Shown: positions 20,861 to 31,083, numbered from the stretch's first letter. The stretch: 64,000 bases of DNA from Pythium myriotylum (GCA_023091665.1 JALJCQ010000007.1:434001-498000), one strand, 5' to 3'. Notes: generated from the letters alone by a model not told the origin. Numbers and translations: made by a program.

Positions 20861-23800
20861 ATCTGTGCGCCGTGCGTCACCGTTGAGGCGGGCGCACGGG
20901 ACAGAACGAACTGGTCACAATCTTGGGCCAGACGGCCGATAACCGTCCAGTCATGGAGCCGAAGGGCCTGAAGAGCCTCGCGAGTGCCTTCAGGATGGTT
21001 GCGAAGCCACTCTACACAGTGGAGATGCTCGATGGAGTCAGAGCCAACAATGAAGACGGCCGCGACGAGCCTTGCCCATTCAAACCTGGCATGATCGGAG
21101 CAGTCAGCTTGTATAAACTCTGGGACAGCACGTTGCTGAGCGAGATCTAGGAGCTCAAGGCCGAGACGGTCAACAAGAGCGCGAGGTAGGAGGCTCAATG
21201 CAAGTTCAGGGTAGGGCAACGATCGTAGGAGGTCAACCAGAGCCGCGATATCTCTGCTCCAGTACTGACAGCCCGCCTCGACTGTGTCTGCCTCTGATCG
21301 TGCATCGGGTCCGGGTTGGACGGCGTCCCACTCGCGGTAGGCGATGAGGTTGAGCGTCTCTGCCCGCATCCAATCTTCTGCGAGGGCACTCCGTCTTCGT
21401 CGCCGTGGGTTTAACGAACGATAGAGCTGATAGAGTCTATGCGGGGAGATTACGGTCGAAGGGCTGGAAGCCGGAGCACTGAGCGAGAAATCTTCGGACG
21501 GTTCATAGACTGAACCACTCTGCATCGGGTTGACAAACTCTTCGTCCAATGGTATACCGTCAGAGATTCTTTCCGGCGAGTACCATCCGAGAGAACGCAG
21601 AGCATCGCTGAGTCGCTCTCGCATCTGATCTCCCGCGGGATCGTCGACCATCCATGCCGAGTACAGCTCCTCCTGTAGTCGGATAGCCTCAAAGTGACCG
21701 TCGCCTGAATCGAGAGTGACATGAAGCAGGATCGTTGGGAGGACCCGGTGCCGAAGGAGCGTGCGAAGTATAGCATGCGCTTCCGCCGCGTCGGGGAAAT
21801 ATTAAACAATACGCTCGGTGCCAAGTTGACGTGGACGATCTAGACGCAGAACCCTAACTGAAGTGGTCTAGTCCACGGCTTCTGTGATCACGAAGACCGG
21901 TTCGCGTACGTACCAAACAAGTGCAAAGAGCTCCTCATCGCCACCCCACTGAGCTCGAGTGAGTTTCCTGATGTTCGTTTCCTTGATCCCTGTTATGAAT
22001 TCCTTGATCGCTTGGATTGCTGCCTGCTGGTCTGACGGCGGATCCCGTCCGTAATAGCGACGCATAAGCGGAGCCAAGTGAATGGTACCCGTTGCGACCA
22101 TCGGCGCAAGATATTGCAGGTAGCGGTCACACATATGCTGCTTGTAGAAGGTGCCTTCACCGAGATGCCCCTTGCAGAGGGTCATAGACTTCCCCGTCAG
22201 CTTTCTTGTACGGCAGCCATGGATCGCAAGGTAAAGACAACCACCTTCACCTGGGATTGCAACGCGGCGCCCGCAAATTGCAGTCAGCCAGTCAGCAACC
22301 GCTCTTGGTGTGTGAAGCACGTCAAGGAGCGAATCGAGCGCGGGGCTTTGATAGATTGCCACCCAGTGCTCTGCCGGTTGTGGCCGTCGCATGGCCTCCT
22401 CTCTCTCGAGTTGAGCGCGTGCATCTGCACTCGATTGAGGCGCAAAAAAAGCCAGGAGTTCAAGTTGGCGTTGCTGGCGCCGTTCGGGTTCGTCACAGGG
22501 TGCGGCCATTACTGGGCCGATCGGTGGCGATAGTAGATGTTGGAATTTCCGGGGTTGTTCGTCGTCATCACTGCTAGTCGGCGAAGGCGGTGCGGTGCGC
22601 TTGCCAGAACGGGGCTTACCAGGTTCTGCAATAACGATGGACAAGGAACCCGATTCCATAGCTACCTCGACATTTGCAGGTAGCTCGAGAGGGCCCTGAT
22701 GGGGTGGCGAAAGGACGCTGGAGGTCTCACCCGGAGAGTTTGGCTCATCCAACTCGACGCAATCGCCTCCATCATTCTCTGAGGGATCCACGTGTGTGAG
22801 AACTTCACTATCGCCATCTTCATTGCCATCGTCATTGCTTGCAGCAACAACGCCATCCTCAGGAGAGGGAGAAGAGACTTCGTCCTCCGCGTTCGCCGTC
22901 GAGATACGATAACTTTCGTCCGTCATTGTGACTCCAGTGGGTACCACAGGGTGTATGAGGTGCGCGTTCACGCCGACGAAGTGCTCGAAGCTCCTTCGTG
23001 ACATGAGCGTGAAGTGCACGTGCTTCTCACGCTGTGCCTTAGCAAGTTCTCGTCTAGCTCGATCTTGCTGGACATGGTCGCGCGCAGCGTGTTGAGCTCG
23101 CGCTTCTGCGGCTGCATCTCGAGCAGCCTTGTTAGCCTTGGCTTTTGCCGCACGTTCAACTTCGAGTAGTCGATCTGCCTCTTCAGACTGGAGCCTAGCT
23201 GCCACAGCTGGAGCCGCAATGTGGCGAAGATTCTGAAGCTGCTGATTCAACTTCTTCTGTGAAATCGCAGCCGTTACCTTCGGGAGCCCAGGGCCTGTTA
23301 TGACTGTCAGCGACCGACTATGTTTGGCCAGCGACGCGGTCGCGTGAATATTTTTGCAATCTTTGGTAAAGTGTCGAACACTTAGGCATTTGTCGCACGG
23401 GACTCGAGAGGCCGCTCTGGGGTGATGAACATCAACAGATAAGGGAGTTCCATTGAGACTCACATTCAAGCGCCGGATGTTCTCGAGCTGTGGGGGGGCA
23501 TGTGATCTGATACAGGAGTTCACATGCACCTTCATCGAAGCCTGCTCTAGGTACATCCGTTATGAGCGAGTCTGTTGCCTTTAGAATCACCTTGCCGCGG
23601 CGAAAAGCGAAGACACGCCCAGTCCACGCGTCACGCACTTCGCGATGAACAAATCTGAAGATCGCAATCTGGGACTTGGGCTCACAGATGACAATATGCG
23701 CCTCAAGGAAGAGGCACTCTACGAGTTTCTTTGCTTCCTCATCGTCGCCACACGATACCATGAGGGTGTGAACGAGGTGGTATTTTGCATTCGATTCGGG

Positions 23801-24781
23801 GAAGAACACACCAGGAGGTAGAAGCATGTAGAGTCTCCAACCAAGGTGATCTCAGTGGAAATCCCAGAGGACGTCTCTTTCCGCACTGGTATGAGTTTCC
23901 GTGATGAAGTTGGGGAGCTTCGCCGTATCTAGGATTCTGGATAAGATCTTGTAGAGTACAGCAGCCTCCTGCTTCGTCATGAGGCGTTGATCACCATCCC
24001 GTCGGAGGTTAGCTGGCTTCGTTACCAACGCCAAGTCCACGGAAAGAGCCGGAGCAGGCGTCTCTGCCTGGCTGTCAGCAGTCGGAGTGTTGGTCGGATG
24101 AAGCACCTTTCCTTGAAGCATGGATCGTAATCTGGCCGTGCCACTCGTGGACCAGACAGCCGGAGCGGTCGCAGCTGCTGTCGTCGAGTTGTTAGTTCGC
24201 TGACCCTTGAACGGGTTTCGTTGAGGGGAAGCCTTGCGTCGCTGCCGTCGCTTGGGTTTAGCGCGCGGCGCAACCTGATCAGAGGCCGAGGTCTCCTACC
24301 GTGTCGGCGGGGAGTCGGCGCTGCTAACCTCCGCCTGGAGTGCACTCGAGAACAGCGCCGTTGTCCTGGCTGGTGATGATCCACCCATGTCGGCGTCTCC
24401 GTCGTCTTCAAAAGCTTTAGAGGCTGGTACAGGTGAACTTGCCATGTCCGCCAATGAGGCGTCAGGGGTGTCGTTGGCAGTGGCCGGAAGATTGGAGGTG
24501 CTCTCGTCTTTGCGCTGCGTGTGAGTCGCTTCGCAGGACGGTGGCGAGCTCCCACCTTCTCCTTCTGGCGGGGATGCTGTCATGATGCCGCCGACGACCG
24601 AAGCGTCACCTCGTTCACCTGTGGCGGGGGGTCTTGTAGCATCATCGGGCGGTGGGCCCGTGTCTACGGTGGGGAGGTTGGGCGTCCCCATCGCAGTTGA
24701 GAGCGTCTTCACGCTTGTCGAGCTGAGTTCGTGGGCTTCCTGGCGAAGACGGGCACGGTGGTGGAAGGAGCACTTCTCCAC
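20857..24781 (-). pseudogene. LINE ORF1: zinc knuckle, coiled coil and OTU-like cysteine protease
   Basis: One minus-strand frame runs from 24781 to 20857, interrupted by TAG (24296), TGA (23852), a frameshift at a G7 run (about 23491), TAG (21868) and TAA (about 21801). The first segment is Ser/Thr/Pro-rich. Near 23400 a zinc knuckle reads PCDKCLSVRHFTKDC. From about 23270 to 22990 there is a long Ala/Arg/Glu helix, probably a coiled coil. From about 22300 an OTU-like domain appears: GRRVAIPGEGGCLYLAIHGC, where OTU proteases have GDGNCLFxAI, and later GDGHFEAIRL with the expected catalytic His. OTU domains are deubiquitinase-type cysteine proteases and are known in some retroelements. The stop overlaps the next ATG as ATGA. 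Confidence 0.72.
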
Positions 24782-24803
24782 CAGCCGGCAAATTCGGAAC
24801 TCC

Positions 24804-25668
24804 AGTTCTCACACTTATGCGAGAGCATAAGCTGTACGCGAACCTGAAGAAGTGTATCTTTGCGGCCAGCGAAATACCCGTTCTTGGGTGTATAGTCGGC
24901 AAGAACGGCGTGCGCCCTGATCCCGAGAAGATCAGAGCGATCAAGGAGTGGCCGACGCCACTCGACGTCAAGGGACTGCGCAAGTTCCTTGGCCTCGCGG
25001 CGTACTTGCACAAGTGCTCGCGCAACTACGCCAAGATGACTGTTCCTCTTTCTCGATTGCTCAAGAATGACACCAAGTGGACTTGGAACGCTGAGTGTCA
25101 CCGTTCCTTCGAAGGTATCAAGCAAAGCTTGTTTGAATCGTCAGTCCTGGCGATCGCGGATGAGGACAAACCATTCCACGTGGTCTGTGACACAAGCGAC
25201 TTTGCCATCGGCGCAGCGCTGATGCAGTTCGACGACGACGGCGCTGAGCGCGTCATTTGTTACCAGTCGCGTCAGCTGCAACCAGCTGAGCGTAATTACA
25301 CAGTGCAAGACAAGGAGCTCCTTGCCATGAAGTTTGCACTGGCCAAGTTCCGCGTCGATCTACTTGGAGATAGACTGTTCAAGGTCTTCACAGACCATGC
25401 GTCCTTACGCACGGGTGTGAACAGCCCACACCTCTCGCAACGCATGGCGAGGTGGCTGTCTTTCTTCGCGCACTATAATTTCTCGGTCGAGTACAAGCCC
25501 GGACGACTCAACGTCGTCGCGAATGCTCTTTCCCGTCGGCCAGACTTTGAGCCGACGGTCGTCGCCAAAGATTCTCTGAACGCAGCGAGTGTTCCGTCAT
25601 CAACCTTGCTCGACGACATTCGTGCTGTGAATGGACACGACCCCGAGGTTGTGCACCGCAAGCGTTGA
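24804..25668 (+). pseudogene. Gypsy RT C-terminus and RNase H (inverted piece)
   Basis: The frame begins VLTLMREHKLYANLKKCIFA, the RT thumb that should follow YLDD. It continues LGCIVGKNGVRPDPEKI, LRKFLGLAAYLHKCSRNYA, then RNase H (HVVCDTSDFAIGAALMQ, YTVQDKELLAMKFALAKFRV, FTDHASL, LSQRMARWLSFFAHYNF). The preceding half of the RT, ending EVLTLM, sits on the minus strand at 28014-28630. Both pieces carry the 16 bp AGTTCTCACACTTATG at the joint. This stretch has no stop, so it decayed less than its surroundings. Confidence 0.9.
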
Positions 25669-26640
25669 AGGGCTTGTCGGTTTCATATCGATCGAACGTT
25701 CATCGATATACGCAGCGGTTGTTCTACAGCGCCGTTGCCGACGACACTCAGCATGTCGTAGTACCACGAGATCATGATCTGCGGATAATGTACGAGTTCC
25801 ACGATGCCCCGGTGAGCGGACATTTTGGACGTGAGAAAACGTATCTCACGTTGAACCGTGACTTTTATTGACCTCGCCAATTCACGTTCGTGCGCAAGTA
25901 CATCTGTGCTTGAGAGGTTTGCCAGCGAGTGAAGTCGGGACCTTCACTTCGCGCGCCGTTTCAGCCTCTGCCTGTACCGACAGAGTGCTGGGAGTCCGTC
26001 TCCATGAACAGAAGAACAACAGGATCCTCGTGTTCGTGGATCGCTTCAGCAAGATGGTGCATCTTGCTGCGGCTCCAGAGACGATCGCAGCTGAAGATTG
26101 CGCTCGTGTCTTCGTTGACACGGTGTTTCGACACCATGGACGTTCTCGAGTTGGAGTGAGTTTTTACCGATGGTCGAATTCGCCATCAACAACTCTGTTC
26201 ATGCGTCAACGACGCCAACACCGTTCTACGTGAATTATCTCCGCCATCCACGTATTTCAACCCTTTTGGAGAGTGAGGCTCCTTCAGGAGAGGGAGGGAC
26301 TCGCTCGAGCGGATTCCCGGACTGCTCTCGCTCCTCGGAGATCGACGTAATGGTCGATCCTCCCACCGATGACGCTCCAGTCATCGGTCGCGCTCCTGAA
26401 AATGGCGGAAGCGACGAAGATGAAGCCGGCGACGCGCTCGAAGTCGATGGTGACAACTTCGACGGCGACGAGAGCGATGGCGCTCTCGTCGAAGAGTAGA
26501 TGGACGTCTCAGCAAACAGAGTCAGCAGAGGACTTCTTGCTGAAGCGCCAAGCGGTTGTCCGCTTTGTACAAGACTCGATCGCCCATACGTTCGATCGAC
26601 AGAAGATGAATTCAGACAAAAATGGAAGGGGAAACACTCT
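25665..26640 (+). pseudogene. Gypsy integrase, frameshifted and with a core deletion
   Basis: The frames show the zinc-binding segment (FHDAPVSGHFGREKTYLTLN, then KYICA and a Cys pair) and the start of the catalytic core (RILVFVDRFSKMVHLAAAPE, FVDTVFRHHG). After about 26150 the reading jumps to LPMVEFAINNSVHAST, so the core segment with the second Asp and the Glu has been deleted. An acidic insert follows (26341-26499), then AVVRFVQDSIAHTFDRQKMN and GRGNTLL, where homology ends. The C-terminal domain that should follow is at 15817-16110 on the other strand. Confidence 0.8.
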
Positions 26641-26703
26641 TTTATACTGGCAGTGCTCCGAAGGAGTACGTTAAGCCCCTCCACCCTTTATTTCGGATTT
26701 AGA
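26641..26703. repeat. 61-bp module at the right inversion breakpoint
   Basis: TTATACTGGCAGTGCTCCGA, then AGGAGTACGTTAAGCCCCTC and CGGATTTA. It matches 10966-11026 with one difference. Gypsy integrase sequence ends on its left and LINE sequence starts on its right, so it marks the breakpoint. Its family is unknown; it could be the edge of an LTR. Confidence 0.7.
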
Positions 26704-28013
26704 TCGCGAACTTGACGCAAGGCGCGACATCGCCCACGCGGCTTCTCCGGAATTTGCGTCCGCCCTGGACTGAAGTCCATCTTCTCGACCACAGTTCCAG
26801 TCGTCAGCGACGCACGTTTTTCCAAGTTAAAGGACAAAGGCTCCCTGGATGGGATCATACACTGAACCGACGCGGCTGTCCTCACTGCCCCGACTCAGGC
26901 GCGGCAGGGGGCTCGACATATCACATTATCTGGGACTGTCCGTCGGCCCAACGCGTTTGGACCCAACTTCGTACCTGGTGGACTGCACTAGGTCTTTGGT
27001 GTGAAGAAGAGTCAACAACACCACGCTCCTCCTCCACGCCATCTTCGGGCTACGACTGCCGTACACGCCTCCTCGCACGTGGGAACTCGCTACGCTTCAC
27101 CAGTGTCCAACCCAATCTACCGACACTGCGGCGGACCCGTTTCCCGTGCTAGATGCGGTGTGGCAGCAGCGCGTACTTGAAACAATGGTGTTTCTCCTCT
27201 CTTGGCGCTCAAGTGCAGCAGCTCAGGGAAAGATGTGGACGCCCGAGCAAGCTCTCGTGCTCCATGAAGCCAGTTGCCTGCGCGTCCTTCAAACCTTCGC
27301 CAGGCGCTTCGCCAGTACGGACTCGCCTGCCTACTATACGGATCTCGCATGGGAATTACAAGGTCTCTTCCAGCGACCTACACCTCCCAGGGCGCCAGCT
27401 CTGACTAGCGCATGCAACCACCTACTATTCTTTGACGGCGGATCCCGGGGCAATCCAGGCCCCGGAGGAGCAGGAGCTGTCATCGTTCGCATCAACCCAC
27501 TTGATGGGGATGCCGAGATTTTGTGGAGTGCGGCCATGAGCCATGCATCACGAAGCACTACCAACAATCAAGCCGAGTACCAAGGCCTTCTTGTTGGGTT
27601 GCGAGCTGCGACATCACTGAAGCTCAAGCGGGTCGAAGTCGTTGGTAACAGTGCACTCATCATTCGCCAACTACAGGATTATCGACCTCCTCGAAACAAA
27701 ATCCTGTGTAAACTCTACACGCGCGCGCGGCGACTGGCGGACCAACTTTGCATCCGTCGCTGGACTCACCACGTCCGCGAGCACAACAAGATGGCTGATC
27801 TACTTGCCAATCTTGCGATGGACTCGCGCTCTAGCTCGCAAGTCCTTCACCCAACCACCTGGGACGGTCACTCTGATCTCTCGGTGATGCTGTACAACGA
27901 CCTACTTCCGTGGCTCGCAGCTTCCACCGCGAGTAGCGTTGAGCGTTAAAATAGTCGAAACCCAGCGGAGCTATTAGGATTCACTAGTTGAACTCAATAG
28001 ACTTTATCATCAC
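26704..28013 (+). pseudogene. LINE 3' part: RT zinc-binding domain, RNase H and 3' tail
   Basis: Frames in 26704-27152 give RELDARRDIAHAASPEF and then the zinc-binding block RRGCPHCPDSG...YHIIWDCPSAQRVW (CxxC...HxxxxC), typical of the region behind LINE reverse transcriptases. The frame 27146-27949 is a type I RNase H: LLFFDGGSRGNPGPGGAGAV with the first Asp, TNNQAEYQGLLVGLRAA with the Glu, VEVVGNSALIIRQL where an Asp is expected but Asn is read (GDS to GNS), and REHNKMADLLANLAMD. A short 3' tail ending TTTATCATCAC abuts the target duplication at 28014. The piece completes the LINE at 16881-24803. Confidence 0.85.
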
Positions 28014-28029
28014 CATAAGTGTGAGAACT
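28014..28029. repeat. LINE target-site duplication, inverted partner at 24804-24819
   Basis: CATAAGTGTGAGAACT here is the exact reverse complement of AGTTCTCACACTTATG at 24804-24819. Both copies are gypsy RT sequence (codons for the VLTLM stretch). A LINE flanked by direct copies, followed by inversion of one flank, gives exactly this inverted arrangement. Confidence 0.8.
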
Positions 28030-28630
28030 TCTCTGATGTGGAGTCTGTGGACCTCCAGATCAGTCTTCCCGTCAGTAGCTCGGCTATGAACGAAGACATC
28101 GTCGAGGTAGCTTGGTGCGAAGGCTTGCACTGGGCGCAATAGATGCGAGACGCATCGATTGAATGTGGCTGGTGCGTTGCTGTTGCTCACCAACCACTCC
28201 CAGAGCATTCCGCATGGGGTGTCGTGAACGGAATATCCCGTTCACGCATCAAGATCTGATAGAATCCATCCATCAGATCCATCGACGAGAAGATGGTGCT
28301 CTTCGCTATCCCGTCGATGATGACGTCCTTCCTCGGTATCGGCGTTTGCGCCGGTATCGTCGCCGCGTTCAACTTGTTGAACGCGTGTACAATCCGCCAC
28401 CCTCCTGTTGCCTTGCGTACACAGAAGGTCGGAGAGCTGTGAGGGGAGGTAGACTCCCTCACATAACCAGCAGCGAGACGTTCTGCGAAGAACTTGTCGA
28501 TCGCTTCGACCTGTTCACGAGGCAGTGGCGACTGCTTCATGACACAGCACTTCGAACCTGGCTTCAGGTCGATCTCGTGCCGAATGCCTTTGTACTTCGG
28601 CAATTCGCACGGCACGGATTCAAAACACAT
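28014..28630 (-). pseudogene. Gypsy reverse transcriptase, N-terminal two thirds
   Basis: The minus strand reads EIDLKPGSKCCVMKQSPLPR, YVRESTSPHSSPTFCVRKAT, WRIVHAFNKLNAATIPAQTP, MDLMDGFYQILMRERDIPFT and, after a frameshift near 28200, MLWEWLVSNSNAPATFNRCV with FAPSYLDDVFVHSRA. These are RT motifs 1-5 including the YLDD box. Residue changes such as LLMP to LVSN suggest decay. The protein stops at the LINE joint after EVLTLM. Confidence 0.88.
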
Positions 28631-29232
28631 CCGCGAATTCGACCAAATCCTCGTAGAGAGGATTTCGCCTTGAGCGACTCACAGGATTGAGCCGAGTATC
28701 GCTCAATCCGAGTCTTCTCATCGAGGACGCTCTCGCCCATCGATGAGCTGCTGAGAAGCCGTTCCTTCTCAGCAAACACCACTGCCAATCGGATGTCGGT
28801 CATACATTCGTCCTACGCGACGAGAATACAGATCTGCGTAATTTTCCCTTGACGCAGATCTCGCAAGAACCGCTTGGGTTCGAGCGTATAGAGTGCGGTG
28901 ATCTCCGAAGTTGACTTCGGAGGCGCAACGACCTCGAGTGTGGATACACCCACTCTCGTGCCGTCATTGACTAAGACGTTGATCGTCTCAGTGCCTTCCT
29001 GCGGCCTTAAGCGCGCATACTCCTCGAGCTGCAGTTACGCAACTGCAGCGAGATCCCCATCGCTCGACGTTCTAGTCGATGCGGAGAGTCGACGTTGCCA
29101 CCTTGCGGCAGACACCGAGACTTTCCTCTCATAGTGCTGCCCCTGTGGCTTCGGCGCTATCTGCGACTCTATGCAGACCCCAGCAGCTGGCTCGACGATA
29201 AAGGTCGGCTCTTTGTCGTAGTCTTGGGCGTA
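28631..29232 (-). pseudogene. Gypsy protease-RT linker, no intact frame
   Basis: This stretch joins the protease and RT on the minus strand. Frames are short and interrupted. Runs such as DIRLAVVFAEKERLLSSSSM (about 28800-28740) are compatible with a pol linker. I see no separate gene. Confidence 0.5.
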
Positions 29233-29769
29233 CTAACGACCGAGTGACTGATGACTGATGGGGCCATCACACTCATCTTCCACACGCCCAAGTGCAACTG
29301 GACGCTTCAAAACCCACATCAGGTGGCCACCTGATGACCGAGCGGCGGGCATCGTAACGGATCGATGGTACCAGCTGATCCATGGCTCGTGTGAGCGAAG
29401 CCATGGCAGGCCAAGAATGACGTCGAACTTGTCATCTAGATCGAGTACGACAAAGTCGTCGTCGTACTCATTTCCTTCAAGCGTATAGTGGAGGCCCACT
29501 ACGCGTTTCATAACTTTCACCGTTGCGCCGGTTGTAAGGTGCACCGTCATCCTCGTCGGAGGAATGTCTCGCTCGACAACGTCAAGCCCCAAAGACGCCA
29601 TAGACTGTCGTCGAACGAAGTTGTACGACGCCCCACAGTCTACAAGGGCGCGAAGCGAAGTCGAAGTGCCTTCGACTTCGAGCTCCAAGGTGATGAGGGC
29701 CTCATCATCACCAGGTGTGGCGAAGCACAGAGACTGTGCTTTGGGAGCAGCCTTCGTCAATAGTCCCAC
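29233..29769 (-). pseudogene. Gypsy aspartic protease
   Basis: The frame of 178 codons has LEVEGTSTSLRALVDCGASY with the retropepsin triad as DCGA, a flap-like region (HLTTGATVKVMKRVVG) and FDVILGLPWLRSHEPWISWY, the ILG(L/M)PWL motif that ends gypsy proteases. The protease cleaves the gag-pol polyprotein. It has no internal stop, but the neighbouring gag and RT are frameshifted, so the element as a whole is dead. Confidence 0.88.
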
Positions 29770-29810
29770 AAACTCTCTTGACGTGACTGGATCAGTAGGG
29801 CGCTCCGCCC

Positions 29811-30574
29811 CTACTGACCCTGACCGTTTTTTTGTTGTTGATCATCACGCTGCTGTTTCTTCGCAGCGTGTTGATCCGACCACTTGACCTTCTTGTCCAC
29901 GTGGCGACCGCGTCCATTGCCGCGAGGCACTGGGCGCGCAGCATTACACTCATAAGCGTAATGCCCGGTCTTCTGGCATCGATTGCATTTCTGCAATCGT
30001 TTGTCCACGCGAGGGCGCTGCTCGCTCTCGGCGTAGGAAAGATCCATGGCCTCTGGATCACTTGAGTCTTGTCGGATCGTGCAACTTGAGACCGAGCGCC
30101 CACACCTTGGCACGGCCTGCCAAGTTAGAGATGTCGTAGGTCATTCGCATCGCATCGTCATCGATGCGACAGGCATCAATGAAATCGTCGAGTTCGACGA
30201 ACCAACGCAAGGCTGTCACCGTCAGCCTTGTACTTGGAGATCCCGACCTTTCACGGCTCGATGCTTCGAGGCCGCTCTACCGCCACAGCAGCAGACTGCT
30301 GCTGCCTCAACAACGCTGCTTGTTGAGAGCTCTGCTCGCGCAGAGCTGCAAGACTCCCTCTCGCCTCGTTCGTCTCATGATGGATGAAGTGAGCGATGCC
30401 CGCGAGCTGTTCATTACGCGAGAGCGAGAGGAGCATGGCGCCGACGGCGGCTTCGCCCACCGTCGCGACCATGCACTGAACAGCCTGCCACTCGAGCTCG
30501 TTCAAGTGGATGAAGTTCTCACGCGAGGCGTGGCGACCCTGCTCACCAGGGGTTTGCGGCGCAGGGGGATTCAT
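29811..30574 (-). pseudogene. Gypsy gag with CCHC zinc knuckle
   Basis: The N-terminal part (30574-30251) reads NFIHLNELEWQAVQCMVATV and a Gln/Ala-rich helix. After a frameshifted middle, 30113-29811 gives AMDLSYAESEQRPRVDKRLQ, the nucleocapsid knuckle CNRCQKTGHYAYEC (exact CX2CX4HX4C) and a basic Lys/Gln tail. Gag packages the element RNA. The first ATG lies 33 bp inside the LTR edge, the normal position. Frame changes between 30250 and 30113 inactivate it. Confidence 0.85.
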
Positions 30575-30606
30575 AGTCGCTGGGCGGCCTACGAAGTGCT
30601 ACCGGG

Positions 30607-30935
30607 TCTAACGAGGCTGACCTCGTTACGTCACGTACAGTGTGGAGCAGTGTAGGAAGCGCGCAACACAGGGACTTGTGTTGGGTTGGGCAAATGGGAA
30701 ACTGGATTTATGGATTAGGAAGCCTAGAAAAACGTACTCTTTGTATATATAACCTCGCAGATCTGCCCTCGGATTTCTTCCATCCACTCCATCACAAGAC
30801 CCCTAGCGTGGTTGGTGGGAAATCGGGATAATATAGAAGGATATTTTCCAATCAGGAGACATCGCATGGATATACGATGTTCCTATCGGACACCTTTGGC
30901 ATGGGTCCATACCATGGAACGGGCACACCCCGTTA
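30607..30935 (-). repeat. Gypsy 5' LTR (complete)
   Basis: The plus-strand copy runs from TCTAACG (TGTAACG in the other copy) to CCCCGTTA, about 329 bp. The left edge carries an 8-bp hairpin TAACGAGG CTGA CCTCGTTA. A TATATATAA stretch lies at 30743-30751. CACC follows at 30936. Gag begins 33 bp inside the element. If the LTR instead ends in canonical CA at 30937, the flanks no longer match, so I prefer 30935. Confidence 0.85.
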
Positions 30936-31083
30936 CACCACTTGAACGACATGCTGCGGGACCACATCGGGCTTCTCCTCTTCTCCAAGCCACCGCCAGA
31001 AGATCTCGAGGCTGCCGATTTCCATGCGCTGGTGCGTCGCAAGTATCTCCGCCAAGCTTACGCAGAAGCCAACTTGGTGGGAT
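30936..31083 (+). pseudogene. Right end of the NAM-like/Harbinger-associated gene
   Basis: Directly behind the LTR the plus strand reads HLNDMLRDHIGLLLFSKPPP, then EDLEAADFHALVRRKYLRQA and AYAEANLVG before a TAG at 31081-31083. Joining CAATCAAAGCACC (ending 6135) to ACTTGAAC (30940 on) gives an uninterrupted frame QSKHHLNDML. The C-terminal helix with a short acidic-aromatic core fits the NAM-associated proteins next to Harbinger transposases. The resemblance is weak, but the continuity is clear. Confidence 0.6.

Larger units (their letters stand above)
16881..24803 (-). mobile_element. LINE (non-LTR retrotransposon), 5' part through reverse transcriptase
   Basis: Read on the minus strand from 24803, the order is ORF1 (zinc knuckle, coiled coil, OTU-like protease), then ORF2 with an APE-type endonuclease and a reverse transcriptase. 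The 5' end abuts a 16-bp sequence (24804-24819) that recurs inverted at 28014-28029 next to the 3' end of a LINE fragment. The expected zinc-binding and RNase H domains are missing after 16903 but are present on the plus strand at 26704-27949. I infer one LINE of about 9.2 kb cut by an inversion. Confidence 0.8.
6136..30935 (-). mobile_element. Ty3/gypsy retrotransposon on the minus strand, shattered by nested insertions and one inversion
   Basis: The outer edges are two LTR termini flanked by the same 4 bp, CACC (6132-6135 and 30936-30939), and the host frame is restored when they are joined. Read on the minus strand the parts are: LTR (30935-30607), gag (30574-29811), protease (29769-29233), first part of RT (28630-28014), then the inverted block RT end/RNase H/integrase (24804-26640, now on plus), integrase C-terminus (16110-15817), polypurine tract (14779-14767) and the second LTR (14766-14572 plus 6274-6136). 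The foreign DNA inside is a Helitron/Crypton block (6275-14571) and a LINE (16881-24803 and 26704-28013). The two LTRs differ at roughly five positions over 185 bp by eye. The order of events is inferred. Confidence 0.78.

Noticed and set aside
24804..28029. Simple inversion of only 24804-28029
   Set aside because: It would rejoin gypsy RT but leave the LINE with its tail before its head. One LINE insertion plus a 16.1/16.9-26.7 kb inversion explains both elements.
30607..30937. LTR ending in canonical CA at 30937
   Set aside because: With that edge the flanking bases do not match on the two sides; ending at TTA gives a clean CACC duplication and restores the host frame.
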